NCBI RefSeq assembly: GCF_024699945.1
Contig: NZ_JAJOMY010000001.1
Location: 3,789,001-3,853,000 of the forward strand
DNA: 64,000 bases
Reading direction: 5' to 3'
Source of the DNA: Phenylobacterium sp. J426
Lineage (GTDB): Bacteria; Pseudomonadota; Alphaproteobacteria; Caulobacterales; Caulobacteraceae
Position numbers and translations under genes: made by a program. The notes below the pieces were generated by a model. That model was not told where the DNA came from and did no database searches. It worked only from the letters and a program-made list of their open reading frames with translations. Positions 27,284 to 36,281 of this stretch are shown one piece after another. Position 1 is the first letter of the stretch. Each line of letters begins with the position of its first letter.

Positions 27284-27365
27284 CGCTCGTCGGCCCGTAG
27301 AGACGTTCGTCGATCGGTTCGGCGCCTGATCGCGTCTGTCGCCAGTCTGGCGGCAGGAGGCGCGA

Positions 27366-29282
27366 ATGAAGTCAGGACTGTTGATCGGCGCGGGCATAGC
27401 GGCGCTGCTGGCGAACCCGGGCGCGGCCTGGGCCCAGCGGGCTGGCGAGAACGCCGTGGCCTCGGCCCAGGACGCCTTCGGCACAAGCGTCGGCAGCGAG
27501 AAGGTTGGTCTCTATTCTCCCGGCATGGCGCGGGGCTTCAGCCCGGTCCAGGCCGGGAACGTTCGGATCAACGGCCTGTACTTCGACTACCAGACGAGTC
27601 TCAACGAACGTCTGGTGTCCGGCAGCAATGTGCGGGTCGGTCTCACGGCGCAAGGCTACCCTTTCCCCGCGCCGACGGGGGTCGCAGACTTCTCGCTGCG
27701 GCTGCCGGGACCAGAGCCGGTCACCAGCGTGGTGGTCGGGGTCGGGCCCTATCTGGGCGCCAATGCGGAGATCGATGCGCAACTGCCGATCCGCGAGGAC
27801 CTGGGCGTCGCCGGCGGCGTGGGCGTGGCGTCAGAGGAGATCTACCACGGCGGCGATCGCCGCCTGGTCACCGCTGCCCTCACGGCGCGTTGGCGACCCA
27901 GCGAGGCGCTCGAACTCGTTCCCTTCTGGAGCGGCCAGGCCACCCGGGGCGAGGAGGCCCAACCGGTCATCTTCACCGCCGGCGCCTATCTGCCGCCGCG
28001 CATGGACCGCCGGCGCTACTTCGGCCCCTCGTGGGCGCGTAACGCCAACCAGGGCTTCAACTACGGCATGATCGGCGGCTACCGCTCTGGCGAGTGGACC
28101 GTGCGGGCGGGCGCCTTCCGGTCCGTTTCGGAGCAGCTGCGAGCCTACAGCCCGTTCTTTCTCGGCGCGTCTCCGGAAGGCGAGGCCCAGCGCGACGTCC
28201 TCCTGGAGACCGACCGGCAGTTCGCCTCCACCTCCGGTGAGCTGCGCGTCACCCGGGAGCTGGTCGACGGCGATCGCCTGCACCTCGTGCACCTGATGGC
28301 GCGCGGCCGCCTGCAGGACCGTCGCTACGGAGGCGGTCAGCGCTTCAGGTTCGGCGTCGGCCGGATTGACGCGCCGCTCGACCTTCCTGAGCCAGACTTC
28401 ACGCCAGGGCCGCAGACGACCGACGAGGTGCGGCAACTGACGGCCGGCGTGGGCTACGAGGGCCGTTGGCGCAACGTCGGCGAGCTCAGCCTAGGCGTCC
28501 AGCGCACGACCTATGAGAAGGCGGTCGTCCGTCCGTCAGGCCCTCTGCCGGTCTCGCAGTCCAGCCCATGGTTGTTCAACGCCGCCCTGTCGGTCTACGC
28601 GCGGCCCAACGTTGTCGTCTATGCCGGCTACACCAAGGGCCTGGAGGAGAGCCCCGTGGCCCCGGACGTCGCCGTGAACCGGGGCGAGGCCCCGCCGGCC
28701 ATCCTGACCGAGCAGATGGACGCGGGATTCCGGGCGACCCTCACGCCGTCGCTGCGACTGGTCACAGGGGTGTTCGACGTCCGGAAGTCCTACTTCGCCC
28801 TTGATCCGGCGTTCGTCTTCCGGGACCTCGGCGAGCGGCGCCATAGGGGCCTGGAGGTCTCGCTGGCAGGCCAGCTCCACCCACGCGTCAGCCTGGTGCT
28901 GGGCGCGGTGCTGATGGACGCGAAGGTGAGCGGGGACGCCGTCGAGCTCGGCCTGATCGGGCCGCGGCCGATCGGGTCGATCAATGTCAATGTGAACGGC
29001 GCGTTGAACTGGAACGTCCCCTGGACGGAGGGTCTCTCGCTGGATCTCGCCTACGAAGGCACGTCGGACCGCATCGCCAACGCCGCCAACACCTTCGTGA
29101 TCCCCGCCCGCTACGCCGCGGCCCTGGGCGCGCGATATCGCTTCGACCTGTCCGGCCGACCGGCCACGTTCCGCGCCCAGCTGGCCTCGTTCAACAACGC
29201 CTACGGCTACAACAACATGGGCGAGGGCTTCTTCTACAACCTGCCTCGCCGTTTCCAGATGAGCCTGACGGTCGATCTGTGA
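27366..29282 (+). CDS. TonB-dependent outer-membrane receptor
   Basis: The 638-residue protein starts at ATG 27366 behind GGCAGGAGGCGCG and has a signal peptide (LLIGAGIAALLANPGAAWAQ). A short plug is visible (YSPGMARGFSPVQAGNVRINGLYFD) without an obvious TonB box, followed by many amphipathic strands typical of a 22-strand barrel: YAGYTKGLEESPV, LVTGVFDVRKSYFA, LGARYRFDLSGRPATFRAQL. It ends in LTVDL rather than the usual aromatic residue. It transports an unknown ligand across the outer membrane with TonB energy. It is followed after 40 bases by a periplasmic redoxin, probably co-transcribed. Confidence 0.85.
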   Translation: MKSGLLIGAGIAALLANPGAAWAQRAGENAVASAQDAFGTSVGSEKVGLYSPGMARGFSPVQAGNVRINGLYFDYQTSLNERLVSGSNVRVGLTAQGYPFPAPTGVADFSLRLPGPEPVTSVVVGVGPYLGANAEIDAQLPIREDLGVAGGVGVASEEIYHGGDRRLVTAALTARWRPSEALELVPFWSGQATRGEEAQPVIFTAGAYLPPRMDRRRYFGPSWARNANQGFNYGMIGGYRSGEWTVRAGAFRSVSEQLRAYSPFFLGASPEGEAQRDVLLETDRQFASTSGELRVTRELVDGDRLHLVHLMARGRLQDRRYGGGQRFRFGVGRIDAPLDLPEPDFTPGPQTTDEVRQLTAGVGYEGRWRNVGELSLGVQRTTYEKAVVRPSGPLPVSQSSPWLFNAALSVYARPNVVVYAGYTKGLEESPVAPDVAVNRGEAPPAILTEQMDAGFRATLTPSLRLVTGVFDVRKSYFALDPAFVFRDLGERRHRGLEVSLAGQLHPRVSLVLGAVLMDAKVSGDAVELGLIGPRPIGSINVNVNGALNWNVPWTEGLSLDLAYEGTSDRIANAANTFVIPARYAAALGARYRFDLSGRPATFRAQLASFNNAYGYNNMGEGFFYNLPRRFQMSLTVDL

Positions 29283-29322
29283 CCGCCGGCCCCTCCCCCA
29301 GCCTGATGGAAGGATCCTCCAG

Positions 29323-29928
29323 ATGAAGATGATGCTCGCCGTGCTGATGGCCGCCGCCATCGTGACCCCGGCCGCCGCCGCCCCCGCTGTGGGCCAGCCC
29401 GCGCCCGACTTCCGCCTGACGGATGCGGCCGGCAAGGCCGTCTCCCTCTCCGACTTCCGGGGCAGGACCGTTGTGCTCGAGTGGCACAATCCCGGCTGCC
29501 CCTATGTCAAGAAGCACTACGACAGCGGCAACATGCAGAAGACCCAGGCCACCGTCGCCCGCGATGGCGTGGCCTGGCTGACGATCAACTCGGGGGCGCC
29601 GGGCAAACAGGGTCATATGAGCGGCGCCGAGGCCCGGGCTCAGGTGGCCCAGAGCGGCGCGCAGCCGGCGGCCTATCTGCTGGATCCGCGCGGCGAGGCC
29701 GGTCGGCGCTACGGCGCAAAGACGACGCCCCACATGTACGTCATCAATAAGGCCGGCGTGCTGGTCTACGCCGGCGGGATCGACGACAAGCCGACGGCCA
29801 ACCCTGCGGACCTCGTGGGCGCCCGCAACCACGTGCTCGCGGCGCTGACGGAACTGAAGGCGGGAAAACCGGTCTCTGTGCCCACGAGCCGGCCCTACGG
29901 CTGCGCGGTCAAGTACGCCGATAGCTGA
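29323..29928 (+). CDS. Secreted redoxin (AhpC/TSA-thioredoxin-like) protein
   Basis: The 201-residue protein has a signal peptide (MLAVLMAAAIVTPAAAA) and a redoxin domain: GQPAPDFRLTDAAGKAVSL, then DFRGRTVVLEWHNPGCPYVK with a single Cys (about residue 63). The expected second active-site Cys is replaced (C-P-Y-V), so it resembles one-Cys peroxiredoxin-like relatives rather than a disulfide reductase. LLDPRGEAGRRYGAKTTPHM and YVINKAGVLVYAGGIDD complete the fold. A second Cys occurs near the C-terminus (YGCAVKYADS), a possible resolving residue. It follows a TonB receptor and may protect or modify its cargo in the periplasm; that is inference. Confidence 0.87.
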   Translation: MKMMLAVLMAAAIVTPAAAAPAVGQPAPDFRLTDAAGKAVSLSDFRGRTVVLEWHNPGCPYVKKHYDSGNMQKTQATVARDGVAWLTINSGAPGKQGHMSGAEARAQVAQSGAQPAAYLLDPRGEAGRRYGAKTTPHMYVINKAGVLVYAGGIDDKPTANPADLVGARNHVLAALTELKAGKPVSVPTSRPYGCAVKYADS

Positions 29929-30226
29929 TCGCCTGGCGCGCCGGTCCAGCACACAGCCCCGGTGCGGGGCCTCGACCATTCGCGAGGGTCACCCTGTATG
30001 CCGTTCCGGCGAAGATCGGACGAGCCTGCCGGGAACGCCCCTCGCGCTGCGGGGCCCGCGCCGCAGCGCCTTCGCCGCCGCGGTCTTGCCCGCCGAAGCG
30101 GTCGATGATGCGGTGTTCGAGCGTGGGGTAAGGGCCTTAGTTGCGGCCAGGACCCTCTCCGCCTCCCGCGTCTGTTGAGATCGGCGCTCGCCAACACGAA
30201 CCGTCCGGGACGGTCCCTGGAGGCGG
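29929..30226. other. Intergenic region at the left edge of the accessory island
   Basis: About 300 bases between the redoxin and the end of the relaxase gene with no gene, repeat or tRNA visible. It is the likely left boundary of the mobilisation island, but I saw no attachment-site duplication. Confidence 0.35.
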
Positions 30227-31251
30227 TCAGCGCTCACGCCCGCGCTCTCGTGTGCGCTGCTGTTCACGCCTCTCGCGCTCCCAGGCCCCTCGGAGTTCGC
30301 GCGCCATGGCCAGGCGACGGGACTCTGGCTGAGGCATCTTTCTGACCCAGGCCTTGACCGCATCCCCGAGCTCACGATCGCCCGGCGCATCGGAGGCTCT
30401 GAGCACTTCAGCCTGCGCGAGATATAGCGCCCGGATTCGTTGCTGCCGTCGCAGAAGCGAGATCTCCCACGGCCGAGGCACGTGATCGCCTCGGACGGCC
30501 GCCAGTCCGGCTTCGAGGTAGGCCGCACGGGTCGTCTCGGCGACAGGACCTCCGCCGGCTTCATACCGATCGCCCATCCGGCGAAGCGGCCCCTGTTCAC
30601 GCCTGCGGGTGACGCCGCGGGCGCGGCGAGGCGTGGCTTCCGCCTCGATGCCCCGCTCCCGCAGCTGTTCGGCCAGCAACTCGCGCCAGACGGCCACATC
30701 GGCCTTGCTTGGGTTCAGCCGCTCGCCGTTGGACCCGAAGGGGCGCACGGTCAGATGAACGTGCGGATGGTCGGTGTCGCGGTGCAGAACGAAGACATAC
30801 TCGAAGCGGCCTGAGAACGCGTCCGCCGCGAAACCCCGCGCCGCGTCGCGAAAGGCCTCCGGATCGGTTTGCGCGGGCATAGACAGCACGAACGATGTTG
30901 CGACGGGGAGTCGTGCCGGTGGCGACCATCGATCAGGGCGAGGTCACCCCACTCCTCGGCGAGGTCCTTGAGATCCTCGCGCGCCAGGACGGCGCCTCGA
31001 TCATCCTCAACCTCCAGCTCGCCCTTGCGAGAGACATAGTCGAGGTGGGCGCGAAGGTGGGAGGTCGACCGCACCCGTCCCGTGATCTTCACCACGACTT
31101 CCGGCGCGCCGTTCACAAGCCGCGCAAGCCGCGCCCTCGTGCTGGCGTTCAGGCGACGCGGCCGCAGCAAGGCCTCAGGCGCGACGCGCCTCTGCCGAGC
31201 TGGCGCGCGCCAGACGTCCTCGAAGCCGGGAATGGCCCTCATGTCATCCAT
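30227..31251 (-). CDS. Relaxase/mobilization nuclease (probable frameshift near 30910)
   Basis: The first frame, best started at ATG 31251 (MDDMRAIPGFEDVWRAPARQ), reads RVRSTSHLRAHLDYVSRKGE, typical of plasmid relaxases. Near 30910 the frame fails and the next one resumes as SFVLSMPAQTDPEAFRDAAR, then FVLHRDTDHPHVHLTVRPFG, the HUH three-histidine metal site. The C-terminal third is Arg/Glu-rich. Relaxases nick DNA at oriT and lead single strands into a recipient. The start overlaps the end of the mobC-like gene by eight bases, a typical coupled mob operon. The frameshift site (GTCGCAACATCG) has no homopolymer, so real inactivation is possible. About 341 residues in total. Confidence 0.85.
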
Positions 31252-31789
31252 CAACGGGATCCCAGTAGTCGAGATTGCCATGGAAGGCTTGGCCAAGCCC
31301 CGCCCAGATGTCGTGAAGCTCACGCTGCAGCCGTCCGATGGCCGCGAGCTCGGATTCCAGGGACTGCTGACCCGCCACCGCGGCTTGGACCGAGGCAGTC
31401 ATCTGCTTCAGAGCGAGGCCCATACGTCGAAGCTCTGAGCGGATCGCCATCAGGGATAAGACGTCGGGCCGGGCGAAGGTCGGTCTGCCGAGCAGCCGCC
31501 GGCGCACGAGGGCCGCCACCCAGGCCGATCGCGCGAACCCGATCGAAGCGGCCAGCTGGTCGACGGCTTCGGTCTCCTCGGCCGTCAGGCGGACCATGAC
31601 GCGCTGCGCGCGACCGCGCGTCTCCGTGAGCGGACGCCGCTCTTCGGCGAGCGTCACGTCCGCAAGGATCAGTCGGCGAAGCCTCGCCTCGCGCTCCGCG
31701 CGGTCCCCGCAGAGGGCGGTGAAGCGCCGCGCCACGTCATTCGGGACCTGTATGGTGAAAGTCGCCACGCCAGCAGGATGACGACCCAC
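31244..31789 (-). CDS. MobC-like relaxosome accessory protein (ribbon-helix-helix type)
   Basis: The 181-residue protein starts MGRHPAGVATFTIQVPNDVA and has a central segment VRLTAEETEAVDQLAASIGF followed by ARSAWVAALVRRRLLGRP, which is the MobC/ribbon-helix-helix DNA-binding signature of plasmid mobilisation proteins. The C-terminal half is helical with MGLALKQMTASVQAAVAG, also typical (the LNQ-like region). MobC proteins bind oriT and help the relaxase melt DNA. Its stop codon overlaps the relaxase start. It is the first gene of the operon; oriT would be expected just upstream, around 31790-31920. Confidence 0.82.
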   Translation of the reverse strand: MGRHPAGVATFTIQVPNDVARRFTALCGDRAEREARLRRLILADVTLAEERRPLTETRGRAQRVMVRLTAEETEAVDQLAASIGFARSAWVAALVRRRLLGRPTFARPDVLSLMAIRSELRRMGLALKQMTASVQAAVAGQQSLESELAAIGRLQRELHDIWAGLGQAFHGNLDYWDPVDG

Positions 31790-31918
31790 GCCCGGACTGG
31801 GGAGACGTAAGTCTACCCCCCGCCGCCGACGCGCTCCGGCTAAGCCGCGCCGCCGCGATGGGCCAGCCTCAGCCCCCCGGAGGCGCGCCGGCCCACCGCG
31901 GCTCAGGGGAAATTGAAC

Positions 31919-32880
31919 TCACTCTTGGATCGTGTCGTCGGCCGCCAGTCTCGGCTCGCAAGCCCTTCGGACACGATACTGCAGGTCCGCGCTCACTCAG
32001 CCACGCGAGCTCTTCCGCAGTGATTTTGTAGTGGGGCGAGTAGCGGGGATCCACATAGGCGCGCCGGAGCAGCTCGGATCACCTCTGCTCGAACTTGCTC
32101 GTCCGAGGCCAGATGTCAATCAGTCGGGCGCCAGGCGCTCGGCCTGGGCCCGCAAGAAGCTGAGCGTGTGCGACTTCAGGCTGTAGAGCGTCAGTGTCAG
32201 CAGCAGGCAGTGGTGGAGCCGCTCCGTGGCTTGGTGAAGATCGAAGGCAGCCACCTCTGGCACCCCATCAGCGACGGCGCGCTCGAACTGGCGGTAGAAC
32301 TGCCCAGCCGTCTCGAACCCGTCTTCATAGTAGCCCCGCGCTACCTCGCCTCCTCCGGCGACAGCCAACACGGCTTCGAGAACGGCTCGTCCTGCGACTG
32401 GTAGAGGAGCACCCTGTCTCGGACGATGTCCACGTAGAAAGGTCTGCCGGTGCCGAGGTGCCGGTTCACATCGGCGGGGGAATGGACGATGAAGTTGACC
32501 GGTGCCGACAGCGTCTTGGTAGTCTCGTGCTCTCGCAGGAGGTGCTCGTCGCCGCCGGCCCAATACTCGACGACGTCTGTCCGCTCCTCGTGGTTGATCA
32601 CCACGAGCAGGTCGTAGTCGGAGCGGTAGCCGCTCGCCCATTCCTCCCAGTCGCCGCGGGCGCAGGAACCGAACCGCACCACCTTCACGATGCGGCCCGT
32701 GTTGCGGGTGGCGATGTGCCGTCTCCCGACGACGTCATCGGATTCGAAGGAGAGGATGGACCAAGCGCGATAGTCCGCGACGTTACTCGCCGGAGGGTAA
32801 TCCAATCGGTCACAGGGCGAGGCCTCCCCCTGTTCGCGCAAGCGTTGCAAGACTGCGGGCCTGTCCGGTGTCGCGGCCAA
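31919..32880 (-). pseudogene. Nucleotidyltransferase plus HEPN domain protein (MNT-HEPN), decayed
   Basis: The frame from ATG 32880 carries a nucleotidyltransferase domain: VVRFGSCARGDWEEW (G-S motif) and GYRSDYDLLVVINHEER (catalytic D-x-D). At about 32340 the frame changes and reads YYEDGFETAGQFYRQFERA, then AAFDLHQATERLHHCLLLTL and TLYSLKSHTLSFLRAQAERL, a HEPN domain. After a further shift the minus strand reads RLIDIWPRTSKFEQR, a TGA stop, then SELLRRAYVDPRYSPHYKIT and EELAWLSER, and after another shift DLQYRVRRACEPRL, ending at 31919. Several shifts plus a nonsense codon show true decay. Intact relatives are fused MNT-HEPN proteins related to toxin-antitoxin pairs, where MNT AMPylates the HEPN RNase. 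Confidence 0.78.
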
Positions 32881-32919
32881 TTCGATTCCGGGCTTGCGCG
32901 TTCCTAAACGTGCAGCCGT

Positions 32920-33572
32920 TCAGACGAAATCCAGGTGCCCGCAAATCACGAGCCGCTGGCGGGACGCCGGCCCATAGCAGGAGCACACGTCCCAGTGACG
33001 CGCCTGGAAGAAGCGTTCCGCAACTCGGATCGTGTCGCCAGGTGCCGCAGGCGTCTTGCTGTTGAGCGGGAAGCCCTGCTCAGCATTGCTATCCGCTCGC
33101 TTGATGAACACCCGCCGTGTGTTCGCACGTTACCTGAAACCCTCGGCCGTCGCCACCGCGTTCATGACGGTCAGCCCGGTTTTGTAGGGGGCACTCGCCC
33201 GGCTTGTTAACTTCGCCTAGGATCAGAAGCGACAATGACTGAGGACATCCACTGAGACCCGAGGATCGCGCAGATAGCCGACCAAAAGAGCGGTCCCGAA
33301 CTCTTTCGGGAACTCGCGAATAGTCATTCTGGCGGCTTGCAGATCGCCGATGAGCGGCAACGAAACCTTGCCCAGCCGCCCATCTTCAACTCACCGGTCA
33401 GGGCGTCCTCTCCGACGGTGATCGAACGGATCTTGTCGCCCGAGCCCAGCTCGTAGGCGACGATCTCGCAGACCGTGGTCGCCTTGAGGGTCTCAGCTGA
33501 AGCCGCGACCGCGAAACCGAAGAGACTCACGGAGGCGACCACAATTGCGGCCAACCAGTTTATCCGACGCAC
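32920..33572 (-). pseudogene. Polysaccharide export protein (Wza/GumB type), inactivated
   Basis: From ATG 33572 there is a signal peptide (WLAAIVVASVSLFGFAVAASA) and the start of a Poly_export domain (AYELGSGDKIRSITVGEDAL). Reading in the appropriate shifted frames gives GKVSLPLIGDLQAARMTIRE, GYLRDPRVSVDVLSH, LILGEVNKPGEC, then YKTGLTVMNAVATAEGF, a TAA nonsense codon, RANTRRVFIKRADSNAEQ and APGDTIRVAERFF. This is the full order of an outer-membrane polysaccharide export protein including its SLBB domain. There are at least two frame changes and one nonsense codon in place of a conserved Tyr. The normal stop after ERFF is also lost, giving a tail to 32920. Intact homologues form the outer-membrane channel for exopolysaccharide or capsule. 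Confidence 0.8.
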
Positions 33573-33686
33573 CCTAAAGAGCTCTAACGCGCATCGGCTC
33601 GCAGCCCACTATACCTTTGGGGCGGGGCAGCGCTCGGAATAGCGACCGGCGATCGGTCGCACCAGCAGTTGTGCGCCGCACGGCGC

Positions 33687-34708
33687 CTAGACTTGGGATA
33701 GAACGACCTCGCGCCCCGTCGCCCGGGCCTCTCGGAAACTGACGAGCCGTTGGCGCGCCTCGTCCCAGAGGCCCAGCCGCAGGGACAGGATCGCGTCGCG
33801 GAGGCTGAGCTCGGGGGGCCTCGGACGGCTGGCTCCCGCCGCACGACCTCCGGCAGCCGGTAGAAGGGAATCCGGGGGGCGGCGTGGTGAACGTGATGCG
33901 CCCCGATGTGGGCGGTCCACCAGGCTAGCGGCTGCGGCAGTCTTAGATGCGAGCTGCCGGCCAGCGCGGCCTTCTCGCGATCCCACGCGACGTTCGGCGC
34001 CCAATAGGTCGTCTCGTACTGGTGCTGCACATAGAAGAGCCAGACACCGATCGTAGCCGCCAGGATGACCACCGAAAGGTGCGCCACCAGGAAGGCGCGG
34101 ACGCCGAAGGTCGCGATCAGGCCTGCCGCCAGCACAGCGATCCCGAGGCTGTTGCCGAGAACGCTCGCCCAGGCCCACCGCTCGCGCATCAGACCGATCG
34201 GCAGCCGGTGCTGCAGGACGAACATGTAGGCGGGCCCAAGGCCAAGCAGGGTCAGCGGGTGCCGGTAGGCGCGATACGCCACGCGCCGCCACCAGGGCAG
34301 CGCCCGGTATTCGGCGACGGTGAGGAGTTCGATCGCGCCGAGGCCTCGGCGATCCAGATCCCCCGACGTGGCGTGGTGCACCGCATGGGTCCGCCGCCAG
34401 TACTCATAGGGCGTCATAGTCAGCACGCCAGCCAATCGGCCAATCCAGGTATTGATGCAAGGGCTACGGAATAGCGCGCGATGACCGCAATCGTGCTGGA
34501 TCATGAACAGACGCAAGAGGAACAGCGCCGTCGGCAGCGCCAGCGGCAACCCCCACCACCAGCCGCGAGCCACGCACAGGTAAAGCGCAGCCCAGAGAAG
34601 AACGAGCGGCGCCCCCGTCGCGGCGACCTCCGCCACACTCCGCCGCGTATCGGGCGCTTGATAGGGTGCGAGGCTGGCCGAGAAGCTTCGGCGGTCGTCT
34701 GGAGGCAT
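33687..34708 (-). CDS. Membrane fatty acid desaturase (probable frameshift at 33813-33818)
   Basis: The frame from ATG 34708 (MPPDDRRSFSASLAPYQAPD) carries the three histidine boxes of acyl-lipid desaturases: HDCGH (about residue 73), HAVHH (about 111) and AHHVHH (about 275), plus four membrane segments. After FYRLPEVVRR the frame breaks at six G, and the next frame supplies PELSLRDAILSLRLGLWDEA with RQRLVSFREARATG to a stop at 33687. Total about 340 residues. The enzyme would insert a double bond in membrane acyl chains using a di-iron centre. It stands among decayed genes of the accessory island but appears intact apart from the homopolymer break. Confidence 0.85.
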
Positions 34709-34936
34709 GGTGGTCCTGGCAGATAAGCAGGGTCGGGTAACGCACTCGCGCGCGGTGTGTTCAGTACGGCCGAGCTGAAGATAGCGTCGACACGGCTAAT
34801 CCCCGGAAGTCAGCCTTACCCTGAATAAACGAAGAGCCCCAGCAATGAACTATTTAGATAGATACAACAGCAGTTGCCTGGCCGATGGTGTCATATTTTC
34901 GGGGCATGCTCAGGGTGTGCGCGAGTCCATGCACGG

Positions 34937-35041
34937 TGCAACAGTGCAGATGTGCTTTTTTCGGCAGCTCGCGCCGAAGGCCTGCCAAACAGCATGATCG
35001 AGGCTCTTGCGAGAGGCCTGCCTTGTTCCCTTCCGGACATC
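34937..35041 (+). pseudogene. Remnant of a GT4-type glycosyltransferase
   Basis: A 35-residue segment reads CNSADVLFSAARAEGLPNSM followed by IEALARGLPCSLPDI. This matches the C-terminal donor-binding region of family 1/4 glycosyltransferases (S-R-A-E-G-L-P-N, then E-A-x-A-x-G-x-P, the E-x7-E motif). Nothing on either side fits the rest of the roughly 370-residue enzyme. It is a fragment, and together with the nearby polysaccharide export pseudogene suggests a lost exopolysaccharide locus. Confidence 0.6.
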
Positions 35042-35610
35042 CGGCCACGCATGAGGATGCGCGTCAAACGATCACCTACGCGGGCCCTCTCGCTCATCCC
35101 ACGGCTTGCTTCCGCCGGGATGCACGGAGAGCTTACGCGGTTACCTGGCGCGCCCTGGGAGGAACTCGACCTTTGGTTAGAGGCTCTCCATCACAAGATC
35201 GGGATCAGCAGCCTGCCTGACCTAGGGACCGATTTACTGCCGACGAGGGCTTTCCCGAAGAGTAGGAGCGTGCAGAACCGCAGGAGTCAGGGTCTTTGCA
35301 GAGGCCGTACCCGCATACACGCGAGTGAGCTGGCGGAACCTGGCTCCGCTTGCTCGCCTCAGCACCCGGCTTCTCCCATCCGGTTGACACACCTCATATA
35401 CCGATCAGGCCTTCGAGCGCGGTTCTGAACACACGAGCAAGTTCACACGGTCGGTGATATCGTTCTATCGCATGTTGCCCGGGCTTCAGGGGCGGGGGCT
35501 TGGTACGAGCCGCATGGCAACGCCTTCACGAAGGTGACAGTCGGTAAGATGCCCGTGGCTGCCGACCCCATCATCTATTCTATGGCTCAGTGATCGTGGC
35601 CGGCACGTGA
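35042..35610. other. Non-coding stretch inside the accessory island
   Basis: About 570 bases without recognisable coding sequence. Codon use and composition (lower GC, scattered stops on all frames) differ from the surrounding genome, as expected for decaying acquired DNA. Confidence 0.4.
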
Positions 35611-36096
35611 GTCGAGACAGCGCCTCCCTCGCACCACCTCGGGCCGCTGTTCCGCCGCCACCGGAGCTGGCTCCTCGCCTTTCTCCGGCTCCGGTACGGT
35701 CGGCATCTCACCGAGCGCCTGCCGCAGGTGACCTTCCTCAAGACCGCCCAGCAGAACCCCGACCCGCGGCCCCGCCATCCCAGGGGCTGCTGGCCACCAT
35801 TCCCCGCAACGCCGCCCTTGATCTCCACCTCGGCAGCGTGGTCCGCGACGACCTCCCGGCCATCGACCCGACCTTCAACTTGAAAGGCGGCGCGGCCGCG
35901 GACCAGGAGGAAACCCTCACCCTCAAGCAGATCGTTCCTGCCCTGCGGTCGCACCTACGCTGGGTCGCAGTCCTCTGCCGCTTCGCGGGCCTCACCTTTT
36001 TCCGAGACCGCCGAGCGGCTCGGGATCGCCCAGGACATGGCTGATGGCGCGGCCCTGTCCGCGATCACCCACCAGCTAGCGGTTAGCGCTGATTAA
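35611..36096 (+). pseudogene. Broken gene of unknown family
   Basis: Three consecutive plus-strand frames give coding-like sequence: PLFRRHRSWLLAFLRLRYGR then HLTERLPQVTFLKTAQQNPD; after a shift near 35775, GLLATIPRNAALDLHLGSVV and DDLPAIDPTFNLKGG, then LTLKQIVPALRSHLRWVAVL; after a shift near 36000, SETAERLGIAQDMADGAALS and AITHQLAVSAD, stop at 36094-36096. The second shift is at a T/C run. The reading is coherent but I do not recognise the family, and no start codon is visible in the first frame. It may be a truncated gene with two lesions. Confidence 0.45.
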
Positions 36097-36281
36097 CAGC
36101 CGCCTTAGACGTATCGGAGGTTCCCCGCGCCCAGATCCCCGCCCCTTATCTAGCCGATCCGTCGGAACATGCGCAAAGCTTGAGCGTTGGAGCGGAACGC
36201 GCGCGCGGGGGCCGGCCGATCCTTAGTCGCCGGATCGCTGCTGAGCCGCGCCGCGCCGGGGGAAGAGTTCAGATCGCGCCG

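Noticed and set aside
29191..29979. Minus-strand open frame opposite the redoxin
   Set aside because: Arg/His/Gly-rich shadow; the plus strand encodes a redoxin with signal peptide and conserved Cys motif.
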